Part shown: positions 34,292 through 47,100 of the stretch, in pieces
Layout of the letters: the number at the start of each line of letters is the position of its first letter
Numbering within the stretch: position 1 is the first letter of the stretch
From: Aurelia coerulea
Taxonomy: Eukaryota; Cnidaria; Scyphozoa; Semaeostomeae; Ulmaridae
Direction of reading: 5' to 3'
Assembly: GCA_039566865.1 (NCBI GenBank)
Contig: CM076944.1
Span: 15,894,501 to 15,958,500, forward strand
DNA length: 64,000 bases
Notes under the pieces: generated by a model
The model's database searches: none
Seen by the model: only the letters and a program-made list of their open reading frames with translations
Told to the model about the DNA's origin: nothing
Position numbers and translations under genes: made by a program

Positions 34292-34438
34292 TTGCTCGAT
34301 GCTCGAGGCATCTTTGGATTTCTTCGCTGAGATTTGGGAGGTCTTCTCAAGTTTGAATATCAAATATTTCGACATAAAATTAATGTCCGGCCTGTTGTTG
34401 GCCAATTCTTCCTTTGTTGCCCGACCATTCATAGTCAT
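34292..34438 (-). CDS. candidate first coding exon of an unidentified gene (partial)
   Basis: On the minus strand an ATG at 34438 opens 49 codons, MTMNGRATKEELANNRPDIN and onward through KYLIFKLEKTSQISAKKSKD to IEQ. It ends exactly at GTAAGTC, a consensus donor, in phase 0. Composition is protein-like (charged, no low complexity), unlike the surrounding sequence. It lies inside inverted-repeat unit 2. I found no convincing following exon, so it may be a captured host exon or the start of a gene I cannot trace. Family not recognised. Confidence 0.4.
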
Positions 34439-35103
34439 TTTCTCATCCAGTTCAACATGACATCATCAACTCGTAAATACACATGTGGATGTTGAAAATT
34501 CCCAAGAAGCATTCACCTCCACTTGCTTTTTAAATTGCAGTAAAATCAGAACGAGAAATGGCGAATACTGACGAAACTTGGCGCCACAACACCTAACAAC
34601 GGTCCGATTTGAGGTCTGGGTTAGAAAGAGAAATGGCGCGAAGGTGCCGCTTTCAAAGAAGAGCCTTCGACCGTTCGCCCCTAAGCCCTGAAGAGCTTCG
34701 GCCTCGCAGCTTTGCGACGAGTTGCCGCCATCTTTCGGTTGTGTCAATCAGTGGTCCGGGAAATATCATTTCTAGCCTCTTTTTGGCAGCTACTGAAAAT
34801 AAACCAATCATTGGCAAGAAAAAAATCATGTGACCACGAAACGAGGTCATGTGACCAAAATGAAGCTCTGTGATTGGTAACACAACTTCTTGTGGTACTC
34901 GGCCTAAATAGGGCCAGCCATTTGGCTGGGAAGCCATGAGTCCTAGTATGAGCGAGTAGGGTGGGTGGGTGGCAGCGATTACTAGGACTCAATCGTAATC
35001 AGTCTAGTCAAATAGCTGTTTTAAGCATTGATATGCTGTTATACTATGACGAGTATAAGAGGCATGCCGGGATAGGTACTGTTGTCTTGTTCTTGGAAAA
35101 AAA

Positions 35104-38100
35104 ATGGCGGACGAAGACAGTCGCTGCAGTGATGAACGTGGGAAGAAGATTTCGAGCCTGGACAAAGCGAAGCGATTGTTACGAAAAAAGCAACAAGCCA
35201 GGAGACCAACTAAAAGAACTTGGGATTATACACCAAAGAATTCCACGCAGAAGAAATTTACGAATGCCCGTGCAAGAGAAAATTACCACCGCCGGAAATT
35301 GGGCCTAGGCAGGAGATCGAGAGGAAGAACCACCAGAAGGAATGGATGCGAAAGCACTTCATCAGATGAAACTGGTTAGTGTAGATTATAGTCTTAGTTT
35401 ATGGTCCTAGACCCATGGCTAGCATGTAGAACTTTTCTATGTGCAGAGCAGAGAAGCCTTGTCTGCAAATACTATTGTTACTAGGCCTAGGCCTATCTCT
35501 ACTATTATACATACTATAATGTATATATTAAAATACTGGAACATGGTCACTACTTGTCTGGAACGCAGCTTCATTCAGGGACTTTTTGCACAGGCTAAGC
35601 AGCCAGATAGATGTTTCCCTTAGTTTTAGCAGTCCAGTTACCAAAATAAAGGCCAGACTAGGAAGTATGCTTTTTTTGCACACACACCCGGATTGGGAAG
35701 TTTGACATGGGTGGGAGATTAACCCCCCATGCACTTTTATGTTATCCCCATGCACTATACAAACTTTCCAGTGTGGCATTTAGCCCCCCCCCCCAAGGAA
35801 ATTTTTGGGCTTTTGGCATATACTGTACATTCCAGATTGTATTCTTTGATTTCTGCACGGGGAAGCTTATTTTGAAGTAAATTCTGGCGCTTCTGAATAT
35901 TGGGGGTACAAGCAAATTGTATAAACAAACTGGCGAAGGTGGCCCTTTTACAGTGTTGGCGCGGGTGCGGCTGGAATCAGTCAAAGTGGCGCGGCGAAGA
36001 TCTTCCCCGCGCATTACAAAGAATGCAGACTGGCATTAGGTATTATATACCGGAAGACCTCCATTAGATTTGTTTTGTCATGCCAATCATTTATAGTATC
36101 AAAGGTATCAACATTTTAAAGTCCTTTCATTCATAGGGTATTGTTCATTAGGGGTCTTGTTTTATATTCAAAACCAAGCCCTATTTCTGATAACTCGTTA
36201 ACAGTTGATGAATTTCAAGGCGATGATATTCAACAAGTTGCTGATGCTGCCACAGATTTGGATGGAGAAAATGGTAAGATTTTCAATGAATTTTCATGAC
36301 CAGATGAAATGTATACACCCAAATTTGTAAAGAGGGAACTTGAGAAAAGACAGCCTAAATAAGTGAGAAAAGATCATATGTGCATCATTACTGTTCTGCT
36401 ATGAAGTTTTATTGAAAATTCATGAAAATTCCCCAAATGCAGATAAAAAGTCTTGAGAAGTTGTGAAGATTGTGCATATATCACGGTAGTGCGAGCCTGT
36501 AAATTTGAGGTGCCAGTATATCTGAGGTTTGCCTGTAAATATGAGGTGTCGTGAGACTACTCAAACACCTGGGTTGTTGTTTAAGAAGCTATTCAAATTA
36601 AACAATGCTGTATAGAAATCGCTCATTGTACAAGACACATTACTCTTCAGTGGTCACTTCTGTTGACCGCTTTTTGTCGGGGGGTAAGATTGGTAACAGA
36701 TTTACGCAATACCTTGGTCCTTTGAATATTTATTCTTCGAAGAACGTTTAGCAATTGAAGCCAAACAAGATTCATAATTTGTTTCTTTCAATTTAGAAGC
36801 CAACTTAAAATGCTTTCTCCAATTTATAGCCGAATTTATATAAATCCAAGAATCTGCGTTACTTGGCTCGAAGCATACATTACAAGTTTTTCATAAGAAA
36901 CTCTTAAGAGCGCCCAGCTCTCATCACTAAAAAGCAAAAAAAACTTAAGTACTGCTGGGACAACTATTTCAGAAAACTTTCCCTTGTATTCAAGGCAATC
37001 AGCAGTATAACTAAAAGGTACTGTATTAATGATGAGATTTCAAACCAGAATTCTTGATAGATACCTTATGTCCCAAAATGATGTATTAATTGTTTGATTG
37101 CTTGTATGTCCATAACCGATGAACTGATTTTCAAAAAGTTTATTTTATCTGATTGCCGAAAAGCTAAATTGTATTTTAAGGTATTGGTTGTGGTTTTACC
37201 ACGGCGTTTGGACATGTAAGCAATTAAACAATAATACATCATTTTGGGACACTCGATAGAATCTTTCTCCAGAATTCTTAAGAATCTTTTTTAAGGAGAA
37301 CAATTAAGATGTGCAAGTCATGTGATTCCTCTTCTGTATATTTTTAGCGTTATCATGCATCCTTCAAAAGTGTAAAGATCTTTTGACATCATACCATGAT
37401 AAGCAGAGCCAGTCTTGGGCATCACGTGTCACCACCTCAAATGAGAGCTGGGATGCTGCTCGCTGCACCATTTTTGACAGTGCATTGGCATTTTACCAAG
37501 GTTCATTTGGCAAGTGTTTGGAATGCCATGCTCAATTAGCAGAAGTTAGATGCAAGAGTTGTGACAAAGGGCATAACCTATTTTGTGCAACTTGTGACAA
37601 TACAATCCATCATCAGAGACCCCTGCATGACAGAGAAGCAAGATGTAATGGCTTTTTACAAGCTATTTCACCTTATAAATCGATTCATGATGGAGAGCTC
37701 ATTGAAAATGGTTTGTTTGCCATATCTTCTGCAGTAGTAGTTGAAAGTTCTATTTGCATTTCATGGTGTTAAGAATTCTAGGAATTTTATGACTTTGTAC
37801 CCACCATACCATATTTTTCATGATGCTCAAAACAACGAAGATGTGTCCTCAAATTGCATCTGGATTGAATGACACAATATAGTTGTACTGTAAAGTATAT
37901 GTAATGTAAAGTAATGTATAGTGTACCGTTGAAGAGGGCCTAGCCATTTGAAGATATGCATGTACTGTACAGTATATGTATACATAATATAATTGAGTCA
38001 TACATCAATAAAAGAGCAGTATTGGTGCTTGGATCTTTGCAAAGCTGTAAAATGAAGTGTCCCATTCTTTCAACTGAATTGATCCAAGGGTACTTCATGT

Positions 38101-41100
38101 AATTTACCTAATTCGAGAGTGAGCATTTTTGATATCACCATATTATTTCAGAATTGCAGCATTTATATAATTCCCAATAGCTTTCAAGTTGTGCCATCAT
38201 CAAATGGCTAAGTTGTAGCCATAATCAATACAGACTTTTGCTTGCTACCATCTTGTAGACCTTCAAAAGTTTCCTTGTACTTAGAAATGATGAAAGTCAT
38301 GATATCGAAAATGCTCTGTCTGGGATTATGGAAAATAACATTGAGTTAATGAATTGGGTGATATTTTACACATTATTACATTTACAATTTTTGCAAATAT
38401 TTATGCTGATATATTACATTTGATCAAAATGCTTTCATTTTAGTTTGATTTCAACATCTCACTGTTGATGATGACAAAGTTGGAATCAGTTTACAAAAAC
38501 CTTTCTAGTTTCTACTGTATGTTTGGTTATCTCCACATAAACTGGTGAAGAAGTTCTGAATTGACTGATTTTTGAAAATTCATCATAGACTGCAAGTCAT
38601 TGATTCTTGTTATATATAATCAATTTAGGCTTTTTTCGCTCCATTGTTTATTTTGAAGGCAGATTAGGGAGGGTGCTCAAGAGCTGGATGTGTGCCTAAA
38701 TCTATACTGCTAAATCAATGTATACATCTGCTTTATCCAGTCACCAATAACAGATCAGGATGGTCCTTTTACTAACCCTTGTATCCCTCATATGACATTT
38801 TGTTTCTTCACAGTATACAAGTACCTCCCTCTGCAAATGTTCAGTTGTTCAAAATGCAGCTCATCTTTGAAAGAGGTTAACAGCTATGAGTGCTTGGACG
38901 ATGGATTCCCAATAACTGTCATAACAATTCAAGGTATTATGATGCATTTAATATGTTCCATATTTGCCTGGACCAGATACCTTGTTTAAAATATTGACAC
39001 AACTGAAATTGTTTAGTTTTGCGGATTATTTATAAAAAATGACATTTGAAGAGACAAGTATAACTTTCGAGAAAAACAACGAACATTTTCTTAAGTACCG
39101 GTTCATAAGGCAATATTTATTCATACATTTATTAGAAAAGTGTAATCCACAACTTGTTTTAAAACTATCCCCTTTATTTGCTTTTGAATCCAATTTATAC
39201 AATATATGTGATAGTGAGAATGTTTGGAAGGTCATTGCTTGTCTTTCAGGGAGATTTGATGTCCTTGTACAAAAGATAAGATGCTGTAACTGTAGCAAGA
39301 CTATTGACAGCTTAGATATCAACACAGTGATACAGAATGGTTACTGGCCAAGCTCCTTGGTGAACATTTCCTGCATTTATGATGTTGAATTGCTGCACTT
39401 TTGGGGCTTGTTGCAGAAAATTCAGCCAAGGTGCTCTGAAGCTAGCTTTCTGAAGACATTAAGCCAGATCTCAGAAAAGAATGCAAGGGTAAAGTATAGT
39501 ATAGGGTGTAGATATGATATCTTCTTTGGTAATTTTTGATAGTGAAGAAATACTACTTGACTAGATTGGTGATATTGTAGCTTCTAATAGTTTAATGATG
39601 GTCTGCAGCTGACAAAAATAAAAGCCATAATGGGTATGTAATAGAACTTTCTACCTGTCAATTTTGTAGCAGGTTTTTGCATGAAATGTTTTATGCTGCG
39701 TGTATAAGTGTCATATTTCATGCATAGATCTGTGTCTAGCCGCACTGATGAGCCCTGAAATTGGGCGAAACCATCTGTCATTGCTTTAAAATGGTAAAAT
39801 GTGAATTTTTTTGGTGGCAAGGGATTGGTATGGGAACGAGCATTCCACGTTCATGTCTGGTCCATGATTTACCTGCCATTGAACTTTAAATTGTATTTCT
39901 GAAACTGACCATGGTATTGAATTTGGATTTCCGTGGCAAGTAAAGCATGGACCAAAATCGAACGTGAAATTCACTTTCCCATAGAAAAACCCTACCACCA
40001 ATTTCTAGATTTCTGAGCCTATGTGATGAGTGATTGATTTTGCAAACAAAAATTTTTCATCTTAGTTAGCCTTTGATTGATAGATTAACATGTCAATTCT
40101 GAATATCAGCCACACACTTTTTGTTCCAGACTTGCAAAACTTGTCAAATGTTTTTTTTGACTCACGTGGTATTTACCAGTTCAGATTTCAAACCAGTCTC
40201 TATTAAGTCAGATTAGGATTACGTTGCGAGAGTTTTGTATAACCCTTGAGCACTGCTATTTGCGAAATGTAAAAATAGAAATATAATTGTATTTCAATGT
40301 CCTGGTTGTTGGAAATTTTTGAGCATATTAGAATGGTTTTTCTTCTTAGAATCCAACGATAAATACTGCATCCTTTCAACGTGCCTCAAGAGAATGGAGA
40401 TTTTGCAAATTTGAGCTAGAAAGTCTTAAAGGACAAAATTGGATGGACTGTCCCCCTTGCTCCGTTTCGCAGCTGACCTCGCACATTGATGGTAATAGTA
40501 AACTCCGCAGGTATCAGAAAAGTGGAAGGTAAGCCTACTTGTTACCTGCTCCTGTATAGAGAGATTGGGGAAGATTACAATTAACAAATATTTTTGAACC
40601 CTGTTTAAAACCGGATTTGCAAGCATTCGGCCTCGCTGGATCAGAATTTTGCAACTACACCTGCAGCGAACGGATATGTCGTTTGTAGAACAGTGGCAAT
40701 AATTTCTAGCGAAAGTGTTTTCTATGGATGCTGATATACATTCCTGATATGCCGTGATTTGAGACTTACGAGAAAAATGGTAAAGTACTCTGCACACATT
40801 TGTTCTGTTGGCTCTCTCATTTTATTCTAATGAACCGAAATACCCAATGTGTTTTATACAATGCATTATTTACACGATGTTATAAGTAATCTGAAATAGT
40901 ATATGCTCTCTCTTTTGGAAAGGTCCCTTTCAGCTTAAAGCATTCTTAAACCTTGAACTATATGTCTGTATTTTATTTAACAGGCGCCGCAAGAATTGCT
41001 ATTATGGTGCAACGTTCATTGCCTCAAATGACACTGTGGATACTCATATAAGTGACTTATATAAAAAGTCAGGCTGCAAGGTATCACATTGAATCTTTTT

Positions 41101-44100
41101 ATTGAATGAGGATAAATTTCTCGTACTGTATCCGTTACTTTCACTGAAACAACACAGAATATATGTTTCGATATGCTGAATGTGGTGAATGTTATGGGCC
41201 AATTACGGAAAAGGGAACTAAATTACAAAGAAGGGAACTGTTGCTGCTCTTCAGTGAGGGTAAGAGTAGCAGAAGCAGAAGATAGGCGGCAAGATCAATT
41301 TCCCCTGTGTTTTTATCTTCTTTCTGCACATCTTGAAAAGATGTATACCCAAACTAATTTCCCGCCCATTCTCTCCAAGGGTGACAGCGAAATTCAATTT
41401 TGTTATTTGCTACTGACATTTGCATAACAAGAATTGAATATGTATAATTAGACTATTGGCAATGAGAGTTTAGCTTTTGTTGCTGTTATATGTTACTGTA
41501 TTACATTTGCTTCGCAGTGTACACCTTGTGTTGAAAATGGCAATGCAATCTTATTTTATATGCGCATCTCAAATTCAGTTTTGCTTACATCTATTTTAGA
41601 AGCTCAAATCTGATAATCAGTGTGGGAATTCTGTATGGGAAGCTGCTGCTAACGCTGCCAAGCGAAAAGGTGCCTTAGACGAGACTGGATTGATTTTCAC
41701 CAGTTGTCGACATCAGGTTGCTCAAAAAGGAATTAACATGTACCAAGGAGAGCTGTTTGCCTATCATCATTTCCTACACACTAAAGATATCTTAGACAGG
41801 AATGCCAGCTTCATATTTCAAGATATTGCTTGCAAGTATAGACCTTGGGCTGAAAGGGTAGATCCCAACAATGCATCTAAAATCACTTTTGCCCTTAATC
41901 TTATGCATGGAACGGGCCACGACTGGACATGCCAGGTACAGTTTACAGATTATTTGCATTTTATCTCTAAGTTGTCTTCTGAAATTTGAGTACATAGCCT
42001 CAATCAATCTAATGCTGCAGACTTATTGAAGGCCTTTTCTGCGTAGTGCTAGCGATTCTTTTATTATTCCACCAAACCAACAGCAATTGAAGATGGTTCA
42101 AGTAAGATACTGCAATAGGAAAAACCCAAACAATTGTCTCCATTATTTTACCGGTGTGATTGACTCAGATAAAGAAGACATCCGTGTAAAAGATCGTTTA
42201 GTGCGTTATAGTTTTGATTTACATTTCACTCCTACTATGTAGCATTGCGCTCTGAACAGTGTATAATCGAACTTGATCGTTAATACTTTTACGGTTCAAA
42301 GCTGAAACGATCTCATTTGTACGTTAAAGAGTTTGTTTCAATATTATGGGAATTGTCAACCAACAATATTTTTGCAGCATGGAATGTTAACAAAACGAAA
42401 TATAAAACGATTGTCATCGCTTGCCTCATTCTCCATTTTATAATCAAATTGAGCTTTCCATCGAAGTGTGTCATCATTGCTGGCATTATGTGTGATTCAA
42501 GGGGAAGAAAACTTCCATTCTATCCTGTTGTGAAAATGGTAGAACATTGCATTCAGACAGTTTGAATGTACAAAGTGGTTTGTTTCTCATATGATGCATC
42601 TTTTAGCTAGTTAGCTTCTTGAGATATCTTGAAAATGTAGCTAAAGAAAAATAGAAGGTCGAATCCAATGGCTAGAAGGTGTTACCAAACTAACTGGAAG
42701 CAAATCGCTGTACACTTAGGGATGTGGTTCTCATGGCAATATTTATCCTTCTTGTTCACTTCGTCGCCCTTGTTCGGGTATTACAATTAAAAGATACCGC
42801 ACGTTAATAATTTGAAGATTTTCTGATATTTATGATTTGTAATGACCTTCTTTCGTAGGTTTTTGAAGGTGGCAGGTACAAAGATGGAATTGGTAGAAGC
42901 CATGGAGAAGATTGTGAAATTGTTAACAGCACTCTTTCTGCTTCTAGCGTAGTTACAAGAAGAATGGCTCCAGAAGGTATGCATGGTGTACTTAATCCAT
43001 ACCGTTATTTGTTTTCCTCGTTAAAAGGTAGATGACAATGCTTCTCAACTCATAAAATCAACAAATGACTTATTTCTATAACCTTTCGAAGGGATGCGAA
43101 GTTTTGATGGATGTGTATCTCTATTCGCAATTCAATTAACTTTAATTCTCAGTGGAATTTTTAGGATATGTGATAACGTGTTCAACCCACTTTTGACGTT
43201 AGTTTTGTTCGCATGACAGATGACAGTGCTCTGCGTGCTACACTAAGAAACTATATATGGCGTACAGGCAAAGAGAGAGAAAGGAAGAGTTTTCCAGACT
43301 GGACTCTTTAAATGATGAATGCTGTTATCAGGGTAATTTTGCACCTCTTGATGAACAGTTCATCACAGTGTTCCATTAGTGCATTGACAACGTTATTCAT
43401 GACGTTAAACGTCTTTTTATCTTTTGCCAGTGAGGGAAGAGTATTTGACGGAACTTGTATTACTCTGGAACAAAAGAAGAATCATTGGATTGCCACAAAT
43501 GCTTGTAAAGCGTCAAAAAGATGTATGTATATTTCCTATATGTGCACATTATTACTATTATATAAGCTAATGAATGAGACTAAAATGGCAAGCAAACATC
43601 GATTGGTATGCTAAGAATACACGAGCAAGGCTTTCTGCTGTGATACATATGGTCTGTCAATTTGCGAGCAGTGATGTACCATCTGAAAATTGGAACTTTC
43701 ATTTTTCATCCAAAGGCAAGCATGACGACAGACAACATCAGATCGAAACTGTGCTTTCTCTCAAAGCTTTTCAACTATATATAACTAGAACTCGGGTTGA
43801 CAAGTCAGGTGCTAATTTGAATTAAAGTACAGCTGTCACTTTGGCAACTTCAATTTTATTACGTCAGCAGGTAAGGGATATTAGAAAGCCGTTATAGTGA
43901 GCTCAAGAATATACCCAATACATTTAATGCAGGTACTAAAGTCAAAAGAAGAATCTTGGATGGAACTTCAAGCATTTTGTGTTGAGAATTCCTTATCATT
44001 GGAGCTGATAGATCACCACGTCTGGTTAAAAGAGCTACGAGAATATGCGACAGGTATAAATCATCGGTGCTCTTGCCTATCTATTAATGCTCGAGGTTTG

Positions 44101-47100
44101 TTAAGGATGTTTTCTATGCAACACTTACTTTTCTCCACATACCATGTTTTTCAGAGCACTGTGTAGGAAATTTTGCAGATGTTTGAGGTGCAGAGTTTGA
44201 TTTATAGATAAAACCATAGTCAAGCAAATCAGACATTTCAGAGTCAAATTTGATGTGCAGCCAGGAATTTGCAATAAAAGATGCAGCAAAAATGATTAAG
44301 AGGCATTCTTCAAATCTTGGGTGGAATTTTGGGCTGTATTCAATCACCGTAAAGGAATCACACGGTTTTTGAGCCCTACTTAAGGTGTACCGGTACAGTT
44401 TTGAATCCTTACTAATAATGTAGCGCACCAGTCTCCAATTTAGGCACTGTTCCAGCTAATCCACAGTAGCTCCGTTCCTTCTGTTTTCGTTTTTGAGCAG
44501 TGTAAATGCTCTTAAACTGCGTGATTCCTTTACGTAACAACTTTGCAACGGATCAATGCTGTACCGATGCGATGTTAAAGTAGTCTCAGCGTCAATGAAA
44601 TTATGAGTACTCTTTTCATCTTGTTGCAGCAAAAAAGGAAGCAGCGAAGGAATGTCGCTATCACAAGAAAATTGAAACGTATTGTTTAACAGCTGCTGAG
44701 CTTGTTTGTTTGGACGCGTTTCCGGCAGAAATCGTAATCGAGCAAGATGCAGAACTCAGGAAGATCGATAAGTTTTATGCTGCCTCACTGTCAACAAAAA
44801 GAAAGCACAAGACCCTATTGCAAATCGAATCCAAGAAAAAAGATTTAGTTGAAATGTTTCCTGATTTTGGACCTCCGGATAAGCTCCTTGCAACTTTTGA
44901 AGATTTGAGGAAAAAGATGCTTTCAGCATTACGGCATCGACTCCATTCAAAGGCTCTCACAATTGAAAGCTTTATGTACAATGCTAGGAAGCTCTCAGGT
45001 GTATATCTTTTTCTGTTCGTTCTTTAGCAACGAGATTATATTTTTGTTTTGCTTCTTCAAGGACGGCATGACTTCATGTGTGTCTTTTATTGTAGAGAAT
45101 GATGTTGTTGCTGTTTTCTGACATATTCAAGCAATAATGTTTGCTTGACAATGTCTGCAAGAGCCTCATGGTGCTGACTTTTACTCCAGGAGGAATCTTA
45201 GAATAATCGTCATTCAGCAAAAACAGGCACGCCTTGCAAGAATAATTTGAAAATGATGACGTGCTGGTAAAATATAACTTAGCAAACTATTTATTTTTAT
45301 AAAAGGAAATCCTCAGCATGTCTTTATTTTCTTGACTCTTTATTCCTGCCTCGAATTATTTGGAATGTACGTGGGTAATGTCTAAATATACTGGATGAGT
45401 CAAGAAAAGTTTAAACGTTTAGCGGGCTATGGAATAAAATGTATGTGGCCGATAATCAAACCTAAGATGTTAATCTTATAAAGATTAACAGATAAAAGTT
45501 AACTATAATAAAAGTTCAGATAAAAGTTAACTAAGATGAGAAAATTGTGTTTGGTAAAATCTCTCATCTTTAAGACCCAAAAATTTGAAAAATGCCTGCA
45601 AGGGGTTTGTATGGGAATCGAGAATTCCACCTTCCATTCTGGTCCATGATTTACGTGCTATTGAAATCAAAATTCTATTTCTGAACTAACGATTGAATTT
45701 AAGTTAAATTTCAATGCGAGAATGGAATGTGGAATTCTCGATTCCCATACAAACCTCTTACAGGCATTTTTACGATTTTTCGGTCTTAAGTATGAGTGAT
45801 TGTACCAAAAACAACTTTCTCGTCTTAGTTAACATTTGTCTGAAACCTTTGTCTGTTTGTTTGACGATAGTCACGAATATTCAGTTGCGTTCTTCGGTTT
45901 TGCTATCATCAGATTCCTGTAAAGAATACATCAGACTCAAGAAATCCATTGCATCAGGGAAATCTGAACTGAATGAAATTGTCACCATTTTTAATGAGTT
46001 GGCCACCGAGATGAAGCAGCCCTTGCTCGATACTTCGGAAGTTCTGAAAAATAGTAGCTGTATTGATGGTTCTCAAGAAGCTTCTGGTAATTTTAATTAA
46101 TTCTTCGATGGCTATACGTGTCTCTTAGCAATCAGAAATTTGAAAATCAGGAAGAACGAGCTCCTTTACAGCATACTGGGTGTCCTTAAAAGCTTCCTAC
46201 TGATAAAGATATATTGCACATTTTATTTAAAAAGTAGTTTGTATGCTTATCATACCAGTAAATTACTTTTGCTTTGCAGTTGCCACGACAGGCAGGCTTC
46301 ATTCAGAGGATAATGGTTGCGTCCATCACTGAAATCTTTAAATCACCATCCGGGGACTGGGTTTTGAATCAAATCTTTGATTTCTTGGTTTCTGAAATAC
46401 TCTGATACTATTTTTCAGTTTGATTTTTTCAAAATTCAATTTTGTACGTATAGGTGTGTCTTTGAACATAAAGAAACATGTCGTCGACAGAATGCTTTTC
46501 AACGATAGATGTTTGGAAGAGGAAGACATTCTATTTCATGAAATGGCCAACTTCTTGTCATTCTACACTGATGTATTGATACCTTCACTTGAGAACCGCA
46601 AAGAACAATATTTATCTGATTTGGAGATTTTGCACCAAAATAGAGGAGGTATTTTCCTTTCTTAAATTGAAGCAATTATTTAAAAAGGACCTAACCGGAA
46701 GGGCGTTATTTGCAACGCTAGAACTTTGCAACCAATATGTGGTTCTTGGATGCATTTTGTTATAGTTTCGTTGTCGCCACCATGAAAATGAAAATGGAAA
46801 CAGTTTCAAATGAAAATGGTTGCAAGGAGATGCCTATGCCAAGCATGCCAGTTAAAACTGACATTATAAAGGCAATATCAATTGTGCATACGTCCTTCTA
46901 TCAATTGAAAAAAGAAAAACCAAATGCACAATTTGTTTTGCTAGCTCCTGCACGTTCAACAAATTTGATTGGTTTTTCACTCTTTCCCAACTCCTTTGTT
47001 TCTATATTTCTGCCTGGCATCCGTAGAAAGGTTAGAACACTCGAACGATCAACCTTCAGATTGATAATCAAGGGTGCTAATATTGAGCCATTCTCGCCTT

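Larger units (their letters stand above)
31886..35006. mobile_element. 3.1-kb inverted-repeat unit 2 with 96-bp arms
   Basis: The arms 31886-31981 and 34911-35006 are near-identical complements. Each starts TAGACTGATTACGATT, has an 11-bp hairpin stem GAGTCCTAGTA / TACTAGGACTC around a (CCCA)n-rich loop, and then CATGGCTTCCCAGCCAAATG. So both arms include an ATG with codons MASQPNGWP. On the plus strand the left frame runs 31955-32101 (48 codons, glutamine-rich). On the minus strand the right frame runs 34937-34653. No target duplication or transposase was found. It may be a non-autonomous transposon or an inverted duplication of a gene start. Confidence 0.65.

Noticed and set aside
43209..43310. 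Alternative exon 10 of the KDZ gene
   Set aside because: In phase it reads DDSALRATLRNY and then stops; the exon at 43431 instead gives REEYLTELVLLWNKRR, which matches the expected KDZ continuation.
43574..43825. Additional exon of the KDZ gene
   Set aside because: Exons 43431-43522 and 43933-44053 join directly in phase 0 and the combined sequence reads as a continuous charged helix; this frame lacks suitable splice sites.
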